From Lonicera japonica (lineage: Eukaryota; Streptophyta; Magnoliopsida; Dipsacales; Caprifoliaceae), in assembly GCA_021464415.1 (NCBI GenBank), contig CM038469.1, forward strand, positions 10,952,501-11,016,500: 64,000 nucleotides of DNA, written 5' to 3'. Numbering within the stretch: the first letter of the stretch is position 1; each line of letters opens with the position of its first letter. Positions 34,912-45,244 of the stretch are shown one piece after another. The notes below the pieces were generated by a model that did not search any database, was not told the origin of the DNA, and saw only the letters and a list, made by a program, of their open reading frames with translations. Both the position numbers and the translations under genes were made by a program.

Positions 34912-36328
34912 TGTTGACCTAAAAGTAACTAATCTTGTTTTGATAATAACATTAATGTTAATCATGTGTAATTTAACTAAGTTGATGTTTTAAGTTATAG
35001 CCACAACTACCATTATCATACGTGGACAAAACCTGACAAATCGATAAAGAGATCAAATCATTTCAAGTACACAACTATACCATTGGATCTCTTCACTCTA
35101 CAAATGATCAAAGAAATATATGACATTGCCTATATATGAAGATCAAGGGCCTAAAAAGAAAAGGAACGGAGAAACAAACTAAGCTCTCGAAGACTCGTAA
35201 ATTCATATTTGAGTGAGTGCTTAAGTTCCTTATGTATAGTTTCTTGTTTGATTATGATTATAGCTCATACACATTGTTTTAACATTATTTGATTGATCAA
35301 TATCAAGTTTGAATCAATATGCTTTCAAAACTTCATTCTAGCAAAAATCGATTTTTAAATCAATTCATTTGAAATTCAAAACGGCCTTATTTTGAGATCT
35401 CCCGAAACTAGGTGTCTTAAGAACCTATATTTGACCTTCCCAAAGCATCAAAAATAATTTCAAAGCTTAAACGCAAAAGTAAAATTTTTAGGATTTTGGC
35501 TAGCAGTCCAGAGCTGCTCAGTCGACTGATGTACTATAGCTCAGTAGATTGAGGCCCATCAGTTGACTAATGAGTTGTGCTCAGTCGACTGAGGCTTCAG
35601 AAACTAGCTGTTGGATTTTCAATTTTTTGCCATTTTTGGCACCAAACCTTTACCCACTCCCTCTAAATGGCCATATAGTGTCCTATACTATATATACTTA
35701 TTCTAAACACTATTCAAAGCAACTTGAATCATTCTAACTCTACTCTCTTCATATATACTCAATTTTCAATATTCAAGAAAATAGTTTTGACCAATCATTA
35801 TTCTTTTGAGCTATAAATTGTGATCAAACTTGATATCTCTTAGTTTGAGCTTAATTTGTAATCTTCAAATACTTGAGAGTTATTGCACATTGGTGTTTGT
35901 CACCAAAATCTTATTCTTTAAACATTAAAAGAGGTTTATCTCTTAGATTAACAAGAAGTCTTTCTTGTATGAGTGTTGTGAGTAATCGACATTTGTAAAG
36001 TGTGTGAGAAGGATATACTTGTAGAGGTTTGATCTTCACCTGGAAGAAGATCGGTATTAGTGGAAATTCTCGGGGAGCTATCCGAGCACGAACGTATGGT
36101 CTAACAAACCGAACCATGTGAACAAAACGTCTTGAGCTTCAATCGGTTTAATCTTTTTATCTCTAGCTCTTTTATTCATTTCTATATTATTGTGTGTGAT
36201 TAGGATTGCTTGCTTATTTAGCTTGATTGCTTGATATAGACTTTAAATCTTTTTAAAACGTTTTCAAAAATCGGATTAAGTTTCAAAAACCCTATTCACT
36301 TCCTTCTAGGGTATTTTTTCGACCTGCA
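34912..36328 (+). mobile_element. Solo LTR, family S copy 1 (1417 bp)
   Basis: It starts TGTTGACCTAAAAG and ends CGACCTGCA, with AAGTA on both sides (34907-34911 and 36329-36333). A TATA box ACTATATATAC lies at about 35688-35698, giving plus orientation. It shares most of its length with the inverted copy at 37046-38554. No internal genes remain. Confidence 0.9.
35518..35592. repeat. Palindrome cluster in family S LTR, copy 1
   Basis: Perfect 12-bp palindromes TCAGTCGACTGA lie at 35518-35529 and 35581-35592. Degraded versions (TCAGTAGATTGA, ATCAGTTGACTAATG) lie between them. The cluster is 95-170 bp upstream of the LTR's TATA box. Confidence 0.9.
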
Positions 36329-36333
36329 AAGTA

Positions 36334-37045
36334 TATTAGTATAATTAAAGAGTAATTCTTTGCACAAACTCATGAGTTGGTAAATTGGATTGTTTCCACT
36401 TTTTGGTTGTTTTTTCTTTCCTATTATTTCCAAGATTATTAACATATGTATTATCATTGCTTTTGCCATTCTTATTTGTCCTCTTATTGGCTAAATTATC
36501 ATTCTTTAGGTACCTATGTTAACATATTTATTACTAAAGCACCTAGATATGGTAAAAGTATATGACAAACCTATGAAATCCACCTTCATGATTTGCTTTC
36601 CTGAATTTGTTAATTGCCAATTTTAAATCGAACTAGCTTAGCTGGAAAATTTATATAATAGGTTAAAGTTAACAACGAAGTGGGTGGTGACTGGAATGAT
36701 CTAGTGGCGCATTGTGTGGTTGTACCACAACCAAAGAAATTTGAAGGATCAGGTGTTGTGGTCCAAGCCTTAACGTACTGCGTAATGACTAATAGCTAGC
36801 TAGGATTAATTAGCCCACCAAATAATGAAACTTTAATGTTCTGTGGGCCTTTAAGTTGTATAAGTGGGCTTGATCTAGCTTGGCCAAATTATCATTCTCT
36901 AGGTTACTATGTTAACATATTTATTATTTAAAGCACCTAGCTGACCTTGAGCTATACAAGTGATTTTTGTTTTTGATTTGTAATTGGTGTTTATAGTTAT
37001 TATTAATCAATTGCCTCACTGTGTGTTTTTATAGTTAACATATTT
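36334..37045. other. CACTA interior with an internal duplication
   Basis: A segment reading AAATTATCATTCT(T/C)TAGGT, then TATGTTAACATATTTATTA and AAAGCACCTAG occurs at about 36492-36548 and again at 36885-36950. A partial third TAACATATTTATA lies at 37036-37048. No gene is seen. Confidence 0.6.
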
Positions 37046-38554
37046 ATAGGGTTTTTAAAACTTAATGCGGAATTAAAGAATTTTCTAAAAAAGTTTAAGT
37101 AAAACAAATTTACTAAACCAATATAATAAGGAATGCAAGAAATAAACAATTAAACACAAGAGAAAATAATCAAACAATCTCAAAACAAGCAATAATATAG
37201 CAAGTAGATGAAGAGATTGAGTTAGAAAGATTGAACCAATTGAAGTCCAAGACTTTTTTCCTCACGGTTTTGGTTTCTTAAACCATAGTCCACGCTCGGT
37301 TAGTTCCCCGAGAATTTTCACTAATTCCAATCTCCTTCCGGGTGAAGATCAAACCTCTACAAGTGTTGTTGTCTCACACACTCTTTACAAATATTGACAA
37401 TATTCACAAGAGATTCTCTCTCTTGCTAATTTGTGATATTTACCTCTCACTAAACAAGAATTTACCTTATTGTTATCCTATGAGATTGACCTCTCACAAA
37501 TGAATACAAATTGTTTGGTGAATCACACCAATGAAAAACAACTCTCAAGTGTTTGATAGATACAATTTGAAGCTCACACTAGAGTTATATTGATTGATCA
37601 AATGGATAGCTCAAAGATGAATAATAATGATCAATTCTAAAGCTTGAATCTTTGGATAATGAAGATAGATGAAAAATAAGTTTATATGAGTGTTAAAGCA
37701 TGCCAAAATGTGTCTTAGATAGTGTATATATAGTCCCAAAAAGTGATATAGCCGTTTTTGAGATTTGGTAGAAGTTTGGTACCAAAAATGGTAAAAAATC
37801 AAAAATCCAACAGCTATATTCTGAAGCATCAGTCGACTGAGCTAAGCTCATCAGTCGACTGATGGGGCCTCAGTCGACTGAGCTAAGCTCATCAGTCGAC
37901 TGATGGGGCCCCAATCGACTGAGCCACTTTGCTTAATCGACTGATGGGTTATGTCCATCAGGCTAAAATTCCAATTTTTGCACTTTTGCATATAAGCTCC
38001 AAAATCAATTCTAATGTTTTGGGGACCTTAAAAAATAAGTTCCTAAGACAGCTATTTTTGGGAAAACTCAAAATATGATCATTTGAAATTAATATCAATT
38101 TATTTGAAAACCGATTTTTTGCAAGAATGATGTTTTCAAAGAAATTTTGATTCAAGCTTGTTTCAATTAATCTAAGAATGATGCATGATCATGTTTGAGC
38201 TATATAGATAATCAATTAAGAAACTTTATATTAATCCTAAGCAAACACTCAATTACCGAATAGGTGAGTCTTCGAATGCTTTGATTTGTTTCTTCAAATT
38301 GATTCTTCCTTGAAGCTTTTGCATATCTCTTTGATCTTGATCTCCATGAATAGCATTGATGAGATTGATCTTCTTTGTTTTGTCCAATGTATTTTTGACT
38401 TGATCGGATAATATTTCATTGATCCTTGTCATATGGCATGCTTTCTTGATTTTCCAAGTAAGAAAACTATAATATTAAATCAAGAAACATGTTAAATTAC
38501 ACATGATTGATTTATTGTTATTATCAAAATAAGATTAAGACCTTTAGGTCAACA
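37046..38554 (-). mobile_element. Solo LTR, family S copy 2, inverted and truncated
   Basis: The right end inverted reads TGTTGACCTAAAGG, matching the start of copy 1. Homology stops at 37046, about 30 bp short of the copy 1 end, and no target duplication is visible. A minus-strand TATA box CTATATATACAC lies at about 37722-37733. Confidence 0.82.
37829..37903. repeat. Palindrome array in family S LTR, copy 2
   Basis: Four perfect TCAGTCGACTGA palindromes lie at 37829, 37851, 37870 and 37892 (first bases), spaced 22, 19 and 22 bp. The repeating unit is 41 bp. The spacers are themselves palindrome-like (GAGCTAAGCTC, GGGGCCCC). Decayed copies (CAATCGACTGAG, TAATCGACTGATG) follow to about 37945. 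The array lies about 95 bp upstream of the minus-strand TATA box. Confidence 0.93.
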
Positions 38555-38984
38555 CTTTGTTTATGAGATGCAGAAGCTATATTTTTATATGGTAGAATAA
38601 AGGCACAGGATATGCAAAAGTGCTACAGGTTTGTGCTATTATAGTTAAAGAAATATGAATATATTTTCCATCTATTTATCCTTCAGGTGCAGCTGATTAG
38701 CGGTGTTATAATGGAAGTGCATGTTTAGGAAATTCTTATAGTGAGGTGCATTTTCTGGAAATTCCAATAGTGAAGATGATCTACCAAAATTTGTGAAGTA
38801 GAGTATTAAGTATATATGTGAAAATGGAGATGTGTAACATGCATATTGATTATATTGTAGTGTAAATGCTTTGTGAATATTGATTAGATTATAATGTGAA
38901 TATAATGTGAAAATTGATTGTGTTACAGGTAAAAAAATTTGGTTTTCCAAAATTTTTATTTATTTTTTTAATTAGAATTAATAT
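38555..38984. other. CACTA interior, right arm
   Basis: No gene is seen. A short imperfect duplication (GTGCAT, TAGGAAATTC(T/C)...ATAGTG) lies near 38715-38775. Confidence 0.4.
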
Positions 38985-39390
38985 TTGTGATAGCCGAAAA
39001 TAGTCACAAGCAATAGGCACATGTGAAAATTAATGATTGCACAAACTGTCACACACGATAGTCATAAATACACAATTTGTGACTGTCAAGGCACTTGGAA
39101 CAGTCACATGACAGTCACAAATACACGACTTGTGACTGTCACTTAGAACAGTCACAAAGTGCTAAATTGTGACTGCCTGTCTGTCACATACGACAGTCAT
39201 AAATTATAATTTTGTGACTGCTATTGACTGTCACAATTTACAAGATTTGTGACTAGCATAGAAAGTGGGTTCGAAAAGTCATATAAAAGAAATTTGTGAC
39301 TGTTTTTGGCAGTCGCAAATAATCCCGTGACAACCATTTCTGTGAGAGTCATTTGTGACTGTTTTTGGCAATCACAAAATCCTGTTTTTG
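38985..39390. repeat. Right subterminal repeats of the CACTA element
   Basis: A dense array of TTTGTGACTG and CAGTCACAA words in both orientations, spaced about 20-45 bp. It mirrors the left end. Confidence 0.85.
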
Positions 39391-39398
39391 GTGTAGTG

Positions 39399-39705
39399 GA
39401 TATTGTTAAGGAAATTTTTCTAAAACTTAATAAAACTTACCATCCACTGATTTAGAAATATTAGGAGTAATTAATAGTATAGATAAATTTTAGTTATATT
39501 TAAATAGAGAATTTTTAATAAGATCTGATTGTAAAAATATAAAAAAACATTTTAATAAAGAAAAAGTTCTAAAGCAGCTAGCAAAAGATGGATAGCTTTT
39601 ATTGATAATATTACAGGTAAATGTTTTAATCTTAGATTTGAACATATTAATGGAAAGAATAATTATTTAGCTGATATTCTTTCTAGACTAATTTCTCAAT
39701 CTTAA
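39399..39705 (+). pseudogene. Endogenous pararetrovirus, part 3: RNase H end
   Basis: After the CACTA element the frame continues with LGVINSID, FLIRSDCKNIKKHFN, RWIAFIDNI and FNLRFEHINGKNNYLADILS, ending in TAA at 39703-39705. Asp residues of the RNase H fold are seen in RSDCKN and NYLADILSR. At least two stops and a frame slip are present. The end of the polyprotein lies 8 bp before the next ATG. Confidence 0.85.
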
Positions 39706-39713
39706 TTTTGCAG

Positions 39714-40053
39714 ATGGCATCAAGTTCAAGAGTCATTAGAGATTACAATAGATTTTATGATACTAACACCAGCAGCAATAGGTTATTTACTATTCTTAAT
39801 CTAGCTCAAAAGTTTCGAAACAATATGCCAATTATAGAGATGCAAAAGCAGATTCTAGACAATCTTTGGTTTAACAGAGAATACAATAAAAAATCCCTTA
39901 TACATACAATGAATTTTCTTAATAAAAATATGTTTGAAACAAATCTGTATATTCAAAATCTGGAGTTAAAAATTTACTCTTTACAAAAAGAACAAATATT
40001 TAAAGATCGTGAAACTTTGATAAAACATTTTCGTATTTTAAATGAAAAGAAGT
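39714..40053 (+). pseudogene. Endogenous pararetrovirus downstream ORF (ORF2), N-terminal part
   Basis: The ATG at 39714 follows the polyprotein stop by 8 bp. The 113 codons to the insertion point are uninterrupted: Ser/Arg start, then amphipathic helical sequence rich in Asn, Lys, Leu and Ile (NLAQKFRNN, FLNKNMFETNLYIQ, LELKIYSLQKEQ), which suggests a coiled coil at the end. I do not recognise the family. A second ORF after RNase H with no assigned function is a known feature of florendovirus-like elements, which fits but does not prove that genus. The frame is picked up again at 58008. Confidence 0.7.
40049..40053. repeat. Target site duplication GAAGT (left)
   Basis: It matches GAAGC at 58008-58012 at four of five bases. 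The viral ORF reads on in frame across the site when one copy and the element are ignored. Confidence 0.8.
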
Positions 40054-40776
40054 TGTAGGTGGAGCAAATTTTTTAGGCCAAACCCACTGAAATAATCTGA
40101 GAGATGAGTTTGTGTATGTGGAAAAGAAGGTGAGTAAGAACAACGGGATTTTTAAGGTACGGTAGGTTCCTCCGGTAGCGTTTAGGCTAATCCGACAATA
40201 CGTCCTCCGTTTGTGTGTGTGTGGTTGTTGTATTGAGTTCTCAAGGTAATGTATTGATTGTTTTACAAGCTTTCTCTCTCTAAACAGATTGAGGTAAGCT
40301 AATAACTGTGGAATAACCCAAATTCTCAACAACCAACCCCTCCTATGAGCCCTCCCTATTCTATTTATACATACAAAAATGGGGTTACACTTGCTCATTA
40401 GGGTTGGTAGTAAAATGACTAAAAAGAGTAAGGCTTGCATAATACTCCAGCCTTCATTCCCTTATCCACTACTAATAACTTCTGAACTCGTTCGTTGGCA
40501 ATGGAGATATGTACGATCCTATACATGTTCGTACGATTTGGCATGATCCTCCTTGTGCACTCCCCACGCATTTCCCACGTGAAAAGACACATGCACCCTT
40601 TCGTGTTGATCTCGGCCTTGGCTAGCTCATCTCGGTACATTCGGTTGTTTGTATTTTGGTGTGTCCTTCACTTGTTCCTTTTGCTTGTGCCCGGCCCATT
40701 TCTCTAACTGAGGATAACGACTCCTAAGTAAGTTGGGCCAGCCCAGTTTATCTTAACCAAATTTTATGCTTCCTCA
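40054..40776 (-). mobile_element. 3' LTR of the Tat-like element (723 bp)
   Basis: It runs from TGTAGGTGGAGC to TTCCTCA. A minus-strand TATA box (GTATGTATAAATAG) lies at about 40361-40374. A polypurine tract follows at 40777-40790 (TTTGAAGGGGCAAT on the minus strand). Confidence 0.92.
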
Positions 40777-41168
40777 ATTGCCCCTTCAAACGTGTGATCT
40801 CATCAAACAAGATGGGGATCATGTGCTCGAGTCCAATCTTCGAGTGAAAGCTTGCTCGAATGACCCGACTAGACTCCATGTGTCGATCATCGGTTAGGTC
40901 ACTTTGCAATCTAAGGCTCGGTCATCTCTTTCTTCCGTTGTGCGCTTTCTAAAGGTGTAATTGCCCTTTAAATATCGGATTGAGCCCGTGTCATTGCTGC
41001 GCTTTTACTTTCACATAAGGAGATATAGTTCTTGCTTTTGAAAAGATTTTTTGCCTTCATTCTAGGGTTTGCTAAACAAGTCACCCCCTTCGTTCTCTTT
41101 GCGGTTCGTCACTCGTTAAGCTTGATTCTTACCCTTATTTTTCATCTATTTATCGAAGGCCTTTAACA

Positions 41169-43930
41169 ATGGGTCGTTATCGACTTGGGACTGAAAAGAA
41201 AATAATAGAATTTCATAGCCAATTTCTTCCCGAGCAGTTTGAATGGGAAGAGCTTGAGAGTGATAGAGATGCGATTTCTGAGAGAATCAAACGCCGGTAC
41301 GTATCCCATTTATGTTTCCTATTTTTTGCAAGCCGGGTTGCGAGTTCCATTCAACCCACTTCTGGTCGATTTTCTTCACCGAACCCACCTTAACTTGAGT
41401 CAAGTGGCTCATAATGTAGTTAGGATTATTTTGGGATTGGCTGAGGTGAATAGGAGATTCAATATGCAGCTTGATTTCTGGGACATTTCATACTGTTATG
41501 CTTTAAGCTTCTCCCACTCTTAGGGTAGATGGAGTTTGAAGGGGAGGCCTAGGGCCCCCAGCTTTGATTCTTAGTTTGTGGGATTCTTGTAAGTATATGG
41601 ACAGCGACATGATGGTTCTGAAGGAGAATGTGGAACCTAACCTCGTTGAATTTCCAGTTCCCAGGCAGTGTGGTCGACCTGGTGAGTTATCAACAATCTC
41701 AATTTGAAGCTAATTAAGAGTTTCTATTTTTCTTCTTTTGCTCTAATCGTTGATGTCATTTTTCACAGATGAAGGATTATTCAATAAACCTGCGTGGGGC
41801 ACTGTTCAATTCGATCAATTGAACGCCATCGCTAGCCACATTGGCAATGGCGATGGTTCTATATTGAATCATCCAAGGGCGGCTTATAACCTTTTAGGCT
41901 ATCGCCCTGATTGTACGTCCTTCCTTGATAGAACTTCCCCAGGTGACTAGATAGGGGATACATTAGATGCTCCAGCTTGTGTATCAACTGTTCGCCCGAT
42001 ATCACATCCTTAACTAGGATATTCAGGCTAATATGGAAAGAACCACACGCAGGGCCGTTGCGAGCGTGGCCAAAACAACTTGGGATCAGTTGCAGAAAAA
42101 AGTCAAAAGAGTAAGGCCAACATGTCCGCCAGAATGAATGTTTTGGTGGTTTCCACTGTCAATGAAGCCTCTGCTGCTCCCGTTATGCTCGATGCACCGA
42201 TTCTGGCGTTTATTCAAGTTACCGTCACAGGCGATATTCCGACCGCGGCTCCGCTCAATCAAGGGGTTATGGTCCCAGTTAAAGGCCGAAACGACCCCAA
42301 CGTATATAAAGAGGGGGAGGATTCAGAGATCGAGTAACTCTTTTGTGATGCCAAATTCGCCGATGAATCTGGCCTCTTTGATTTAGCCCCTCTGGTGGAA
42401 ACAAAGAATCCCCTTTCTACCACGACCATGGAGGGGTGAGTTGATGTTGGTGCTGAAGTTGTATGTCCTATCCCCACACCAACCGTTGTTGGGCAAGACA
42501 ACCACCTTCCGACTGATAGAATCACTGCAGATGAAGGTGCTTTTCCTGTTTTCTCTTCTTCTTCCAGCATTATTTTCTTTGAGGATTTTTCTACATGGCC
42601 TACCTATATCAGGAGGCGTCTGATTAGGCAATACCGTATTCGAGTCGGTGCTAAACCCAGTTGCTATTTTCGTGAAACAGGCACTACCAGCGGTTTAATT
42701 CCTCCTCCCTGCATCTCAGACATATAGGCTGTTGCTCATCCCCGAACGGAGCGCTTAAACTTTCGGCAAGTCTGTATGATGAAAGAAAATAAGGCGGTGT
42801 CTACTTCTAACATTGCCAAGTTGGCCACTCCTCCGAAGATGGCCAAGGAAAGGGGTGTGCCTATAAAGGGTGACAAAGAGGTAATCTATACCAAGGTTCC
42901 TTGAGTTGAGCATGGAGTTTTATTGTCGGACACCATTTCGGGCACTGAAGTTATTATCCTTTCTGTTCCTAAGGTTGCAACTTCTTTTGGGGTAGTGGGC
43001 GACAAGGTGGAGGATATTTCTGTTGAACATGGTTCCTTTGCCGACTTCGTCGCCATCGATGAGAGGGCTCACATTCCCACTTTCGCCGACATGGACAATA
43101 TTGGTCCTAGTCCATTCGTAGATAAATGCAAGGCAAAAGTTTTTATGGTAGAGCCAAGGTTGTGTTTCCCCGATAGGCTTTTGTGACTATGGAGGACTCG
43201 GCCATCCATGATTCCGAGGTCGCTCATGCCATGATCACGTATATGTCCCTTCCTAAGGATCGCGAGCAATTGTAGTAAGAAAATTTCGCCGACTTAGGGA
43301 TAGGAACCTTTCGATGTCTAGGCGAGGTAAAACACCCCTATCATTTTTACCTTTCTCTGTCTGTGGCGATTTGAACCTATGCTCATATAAAAGTTAATGT
43401 GCTTGTAGGCTGGAGTGCGCTTTTCAAAGCTCGAGTACAAGCGTATGCAAGAGTTGAGGAAGGCTAAAACTACTAAAAAGGAGCAAAAGGCCGAAATTAA
43501 AGAAAAGAATGCTTTGATTGCCGAGTTGCTAGTGGTCCAGACTGCCCTGGGCGAAGAGCTTGCTGCTCTTAAAGTTTCCCTTCAAGGACAGGCCTTGGAC
43601 TTTAGTGAAACCAATAGTGCTTTGTAGGATGAGAAGTTGGCCAGAAAGAGTGCTAAGCTCATGGCTAAAGGCACTGTTGCTGAACTGAGTCGAGTTAGGA
43701 AGAGCATCCTTCTACTGTAACATAGTTGAATGAAAAGCAAGCGTTTGAAACGTCCCAATTGGTTTTTCAGCATGAATCCGCGTTGGTTGATGAAAGGAAC
43801 GATGGCTATAATGAGGCTTTGAATAAATGTGCATCTGAAGTGTCCAAGCTCAAGGATCTCATCTACTAAGGCGAGTATAAACTTGGTCTTGAACGCGCTG
43901 GCCTTCCCATTGATCATGAACTATTTGGTT
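41169..43930 (+). pseudogene. Antisense accessory ORF remnant of the Tat-like element
   Basis: Plus-strand pieces, opposite to gag-pol: MGRYRLG and FLPEQFEWEELES (41169-41290); after a frame change, FLQAGLRVPFNPLLVDFLHR and VRIILGLAEVNRRFNMQLDFWDI (41300-41500); a Pro/Val-rich middle (42080-42340); SVPKVATSFGVVG (42923-43186); and a Lys/Glu/Ala-rich coiled coil KAEIKEKNALIAELL (43415-43627) that continues in broken frames to about 43920. AG-like acceptors (41770, 43410) hint at introns. Similar proteins are familiar from plant genomes as retrotransposon-linked, but I know no function. Extra antisense ORFs between integrase and the 3' LTR are reported for Tat elements such as Grande. Confidence 0.6.
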
Positions 43931-44304
43931 GAACTGCCTTATCCCCCCTAAACTTTGCAATACTAAAGTTTTTTCTGACTCAAAGGAAAATGAGGATAGA
44001 TCTCCCGCTTCTCCTCCCTCCAAGGCTTAGAATTTACGTTATGGGAGCATATTTGTGTATTTTCCTGGGCCTCGAACTCTTTCTTTGTGTACCTTGGTTT
44101 GAATATAATATAACTTCGTTTTAGCTTTCGACTTTGTAAAATCGTTTAACGTTGCTTTTGTTGATTTCCATGTTGACATTGGTATGATATTACCCCTCAA
44201 GACATAAAGTGTGTGCTTTACTGTGTAATAGGACCCGCTTCGTGGGTTGATACCGTTAATAACTGTATGACTAATCTGCGAAAGTAGTCATCGTAGATTA
44301 TAAC
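43931..44304. other. Untranslated stretch after the antisense ORF
   Basis: This could be the 3' UTR of the plus-strand antisense gene. It has no ORF and includes TTGTAAAATCGTTT and GAATATAATATAACTT near 44100-44150. Confidence 0.4.
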
Positions 44305-44655
44305 ATATATCACTTATGGCTTAATCAACATAATTTTTTTAAAAAATAATGCTCCCAGGGCACGATGTTCATTTCGCTTTATAGCATATGACACTTGTTG
44401 CCTAATCAGCCAAGAAATTTTTAAATAATGCCCCCAAGGCACGATTGTCCATCTCGGCTTATAGCAGATGACACTTGTGGCTTAATCAGCCAATTTGTTT
44501 TTAAAAATAATGCCCCAAGGGCACAAGTGTTCATCTTGGCTTATAACAGATGACACTTGTGGCTTAATTAGCCAAGAAATTTTTAAATAATGCCCTCAAG
44601 GAACAAGTGTTCATCTCGGCTCATAGCAGATGACACTTATGACTAAATCTGGCGA
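44305..44655. repeat. Tandem array, 80-82 bp unit, about 4.3 copies
   Basis: Units begin GC(T/C)CCCAGGGCACGA or a variant at 44351, 44430, 44512 and 44592, preceded by a partial unit. Each contains CATCTCGGCTTATAGCAGATGACACTTGTGG or a variant (split here by substitutions), then CTTAATCAGCCAA and a T/A-rich end. The array lies in the 3' untranslated part of the Tat-like element. Confidence 0.92.
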
Positions 44656-44957
44656 AACGACATCGTGCAAATAACTCAATCTATTGTTTCGCATATACGT
44701 ATCTGCTGCACGTGCGCATGTAAATGTGGATATTCTTTTAAGGGGGATAGTTAAGTGTTTTGCAACGTGGAAATTTGGGACAGGCGGGTATTGTTTTTTG
44801 ATACATCACGTCTCTTTCGAATTAATGACCTCCCTTGTAAACCGCCTTTTATGCCAATTATAAATGGCCCCATCTATCCCAATTATAAATATCCCCATCT
44901 ATCCCATCACCTGTCATTGTTCTTTTTTGCTAAGTTATCAAACCATACATCAAAAAG

Positions 44958-45173
44958 ATGGACAGAAATCCAAATGAGGCGAGTAATTCCTTTCGCCCTC
45001 CGACGACCCTTAGTACTGTAGATACCCTTTCTCATAGGGTAGAAGTTCTCGAACAAGAGGTTCAGAGATTGGAGAGAGACATCCCTCGGATGGTCAGAAC
45101 CATCCAGGATCTAGAAAGGCACCTGACCGCCGTGATCGCAGAAAAGGACAAACTGTGCGGGAGGTTTGGGTAG
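44958..45173 (+). pseudogene. Short coiled-coil ORF, antisense to the Tat-like element
   Basis: 71 codons from MDRNPNEASNSF to a stop. Residues 22-66 form a heptad-like pattern (VEVLEQEVQRLERDIPRM, IQDLERHLTAVIAEKDKL), a probable coiled coil. The family is not recognised. A similar opening, MAHQNSGACSNRSGGN, occurs at 48453, so it may be a repeated module of the antisense gene. It could be real or a remnant. Confidence 0.45.
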
Positions 45174-45244
45174 GGAGGGGAAGAACAAGAGTGAAAAAGT
45201 CGGGGGCGTGTATGGAAGCGATTTAAACAAATTAACCCTAAGTT

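Larger units (their letters stand above)
29134..39398 (+). mobile_element. CACTA (En/Spm) transposon, non-autonomous (10.3 kb)
   Basis: It begins CACTACACCAAAAA and ends with the exact 14-bp inverse, flanked by GAT. Subterminal arrays of TGTGAC/GTCACA motifs lie inside both ends (29160-29330 and 38985-39390), as in En/Spm elements. No TNPD-type transposase is seen. What remains is a TNP1-like exon (33152-33736), a viroplasmin-like ORF (33951-34247) and two LTRs inserted later. It is inserted in the viral RNase H. Confidence 0.93.

Noticed and set aside
29160..39390. Interspersed short repeats at the CACTA ends as a CRISPR array
   Set aside because: The repeats are degenerate, occur in both orientations with uneven spacing, and lie in the subterminal regions of a plant CACTA element.
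40000..40707. Several 70-146 codon ORFs over the Tat-like LTR
   Set aside because: They cross the LTR edge or lie inside it in conflicting frames; no domain seen.
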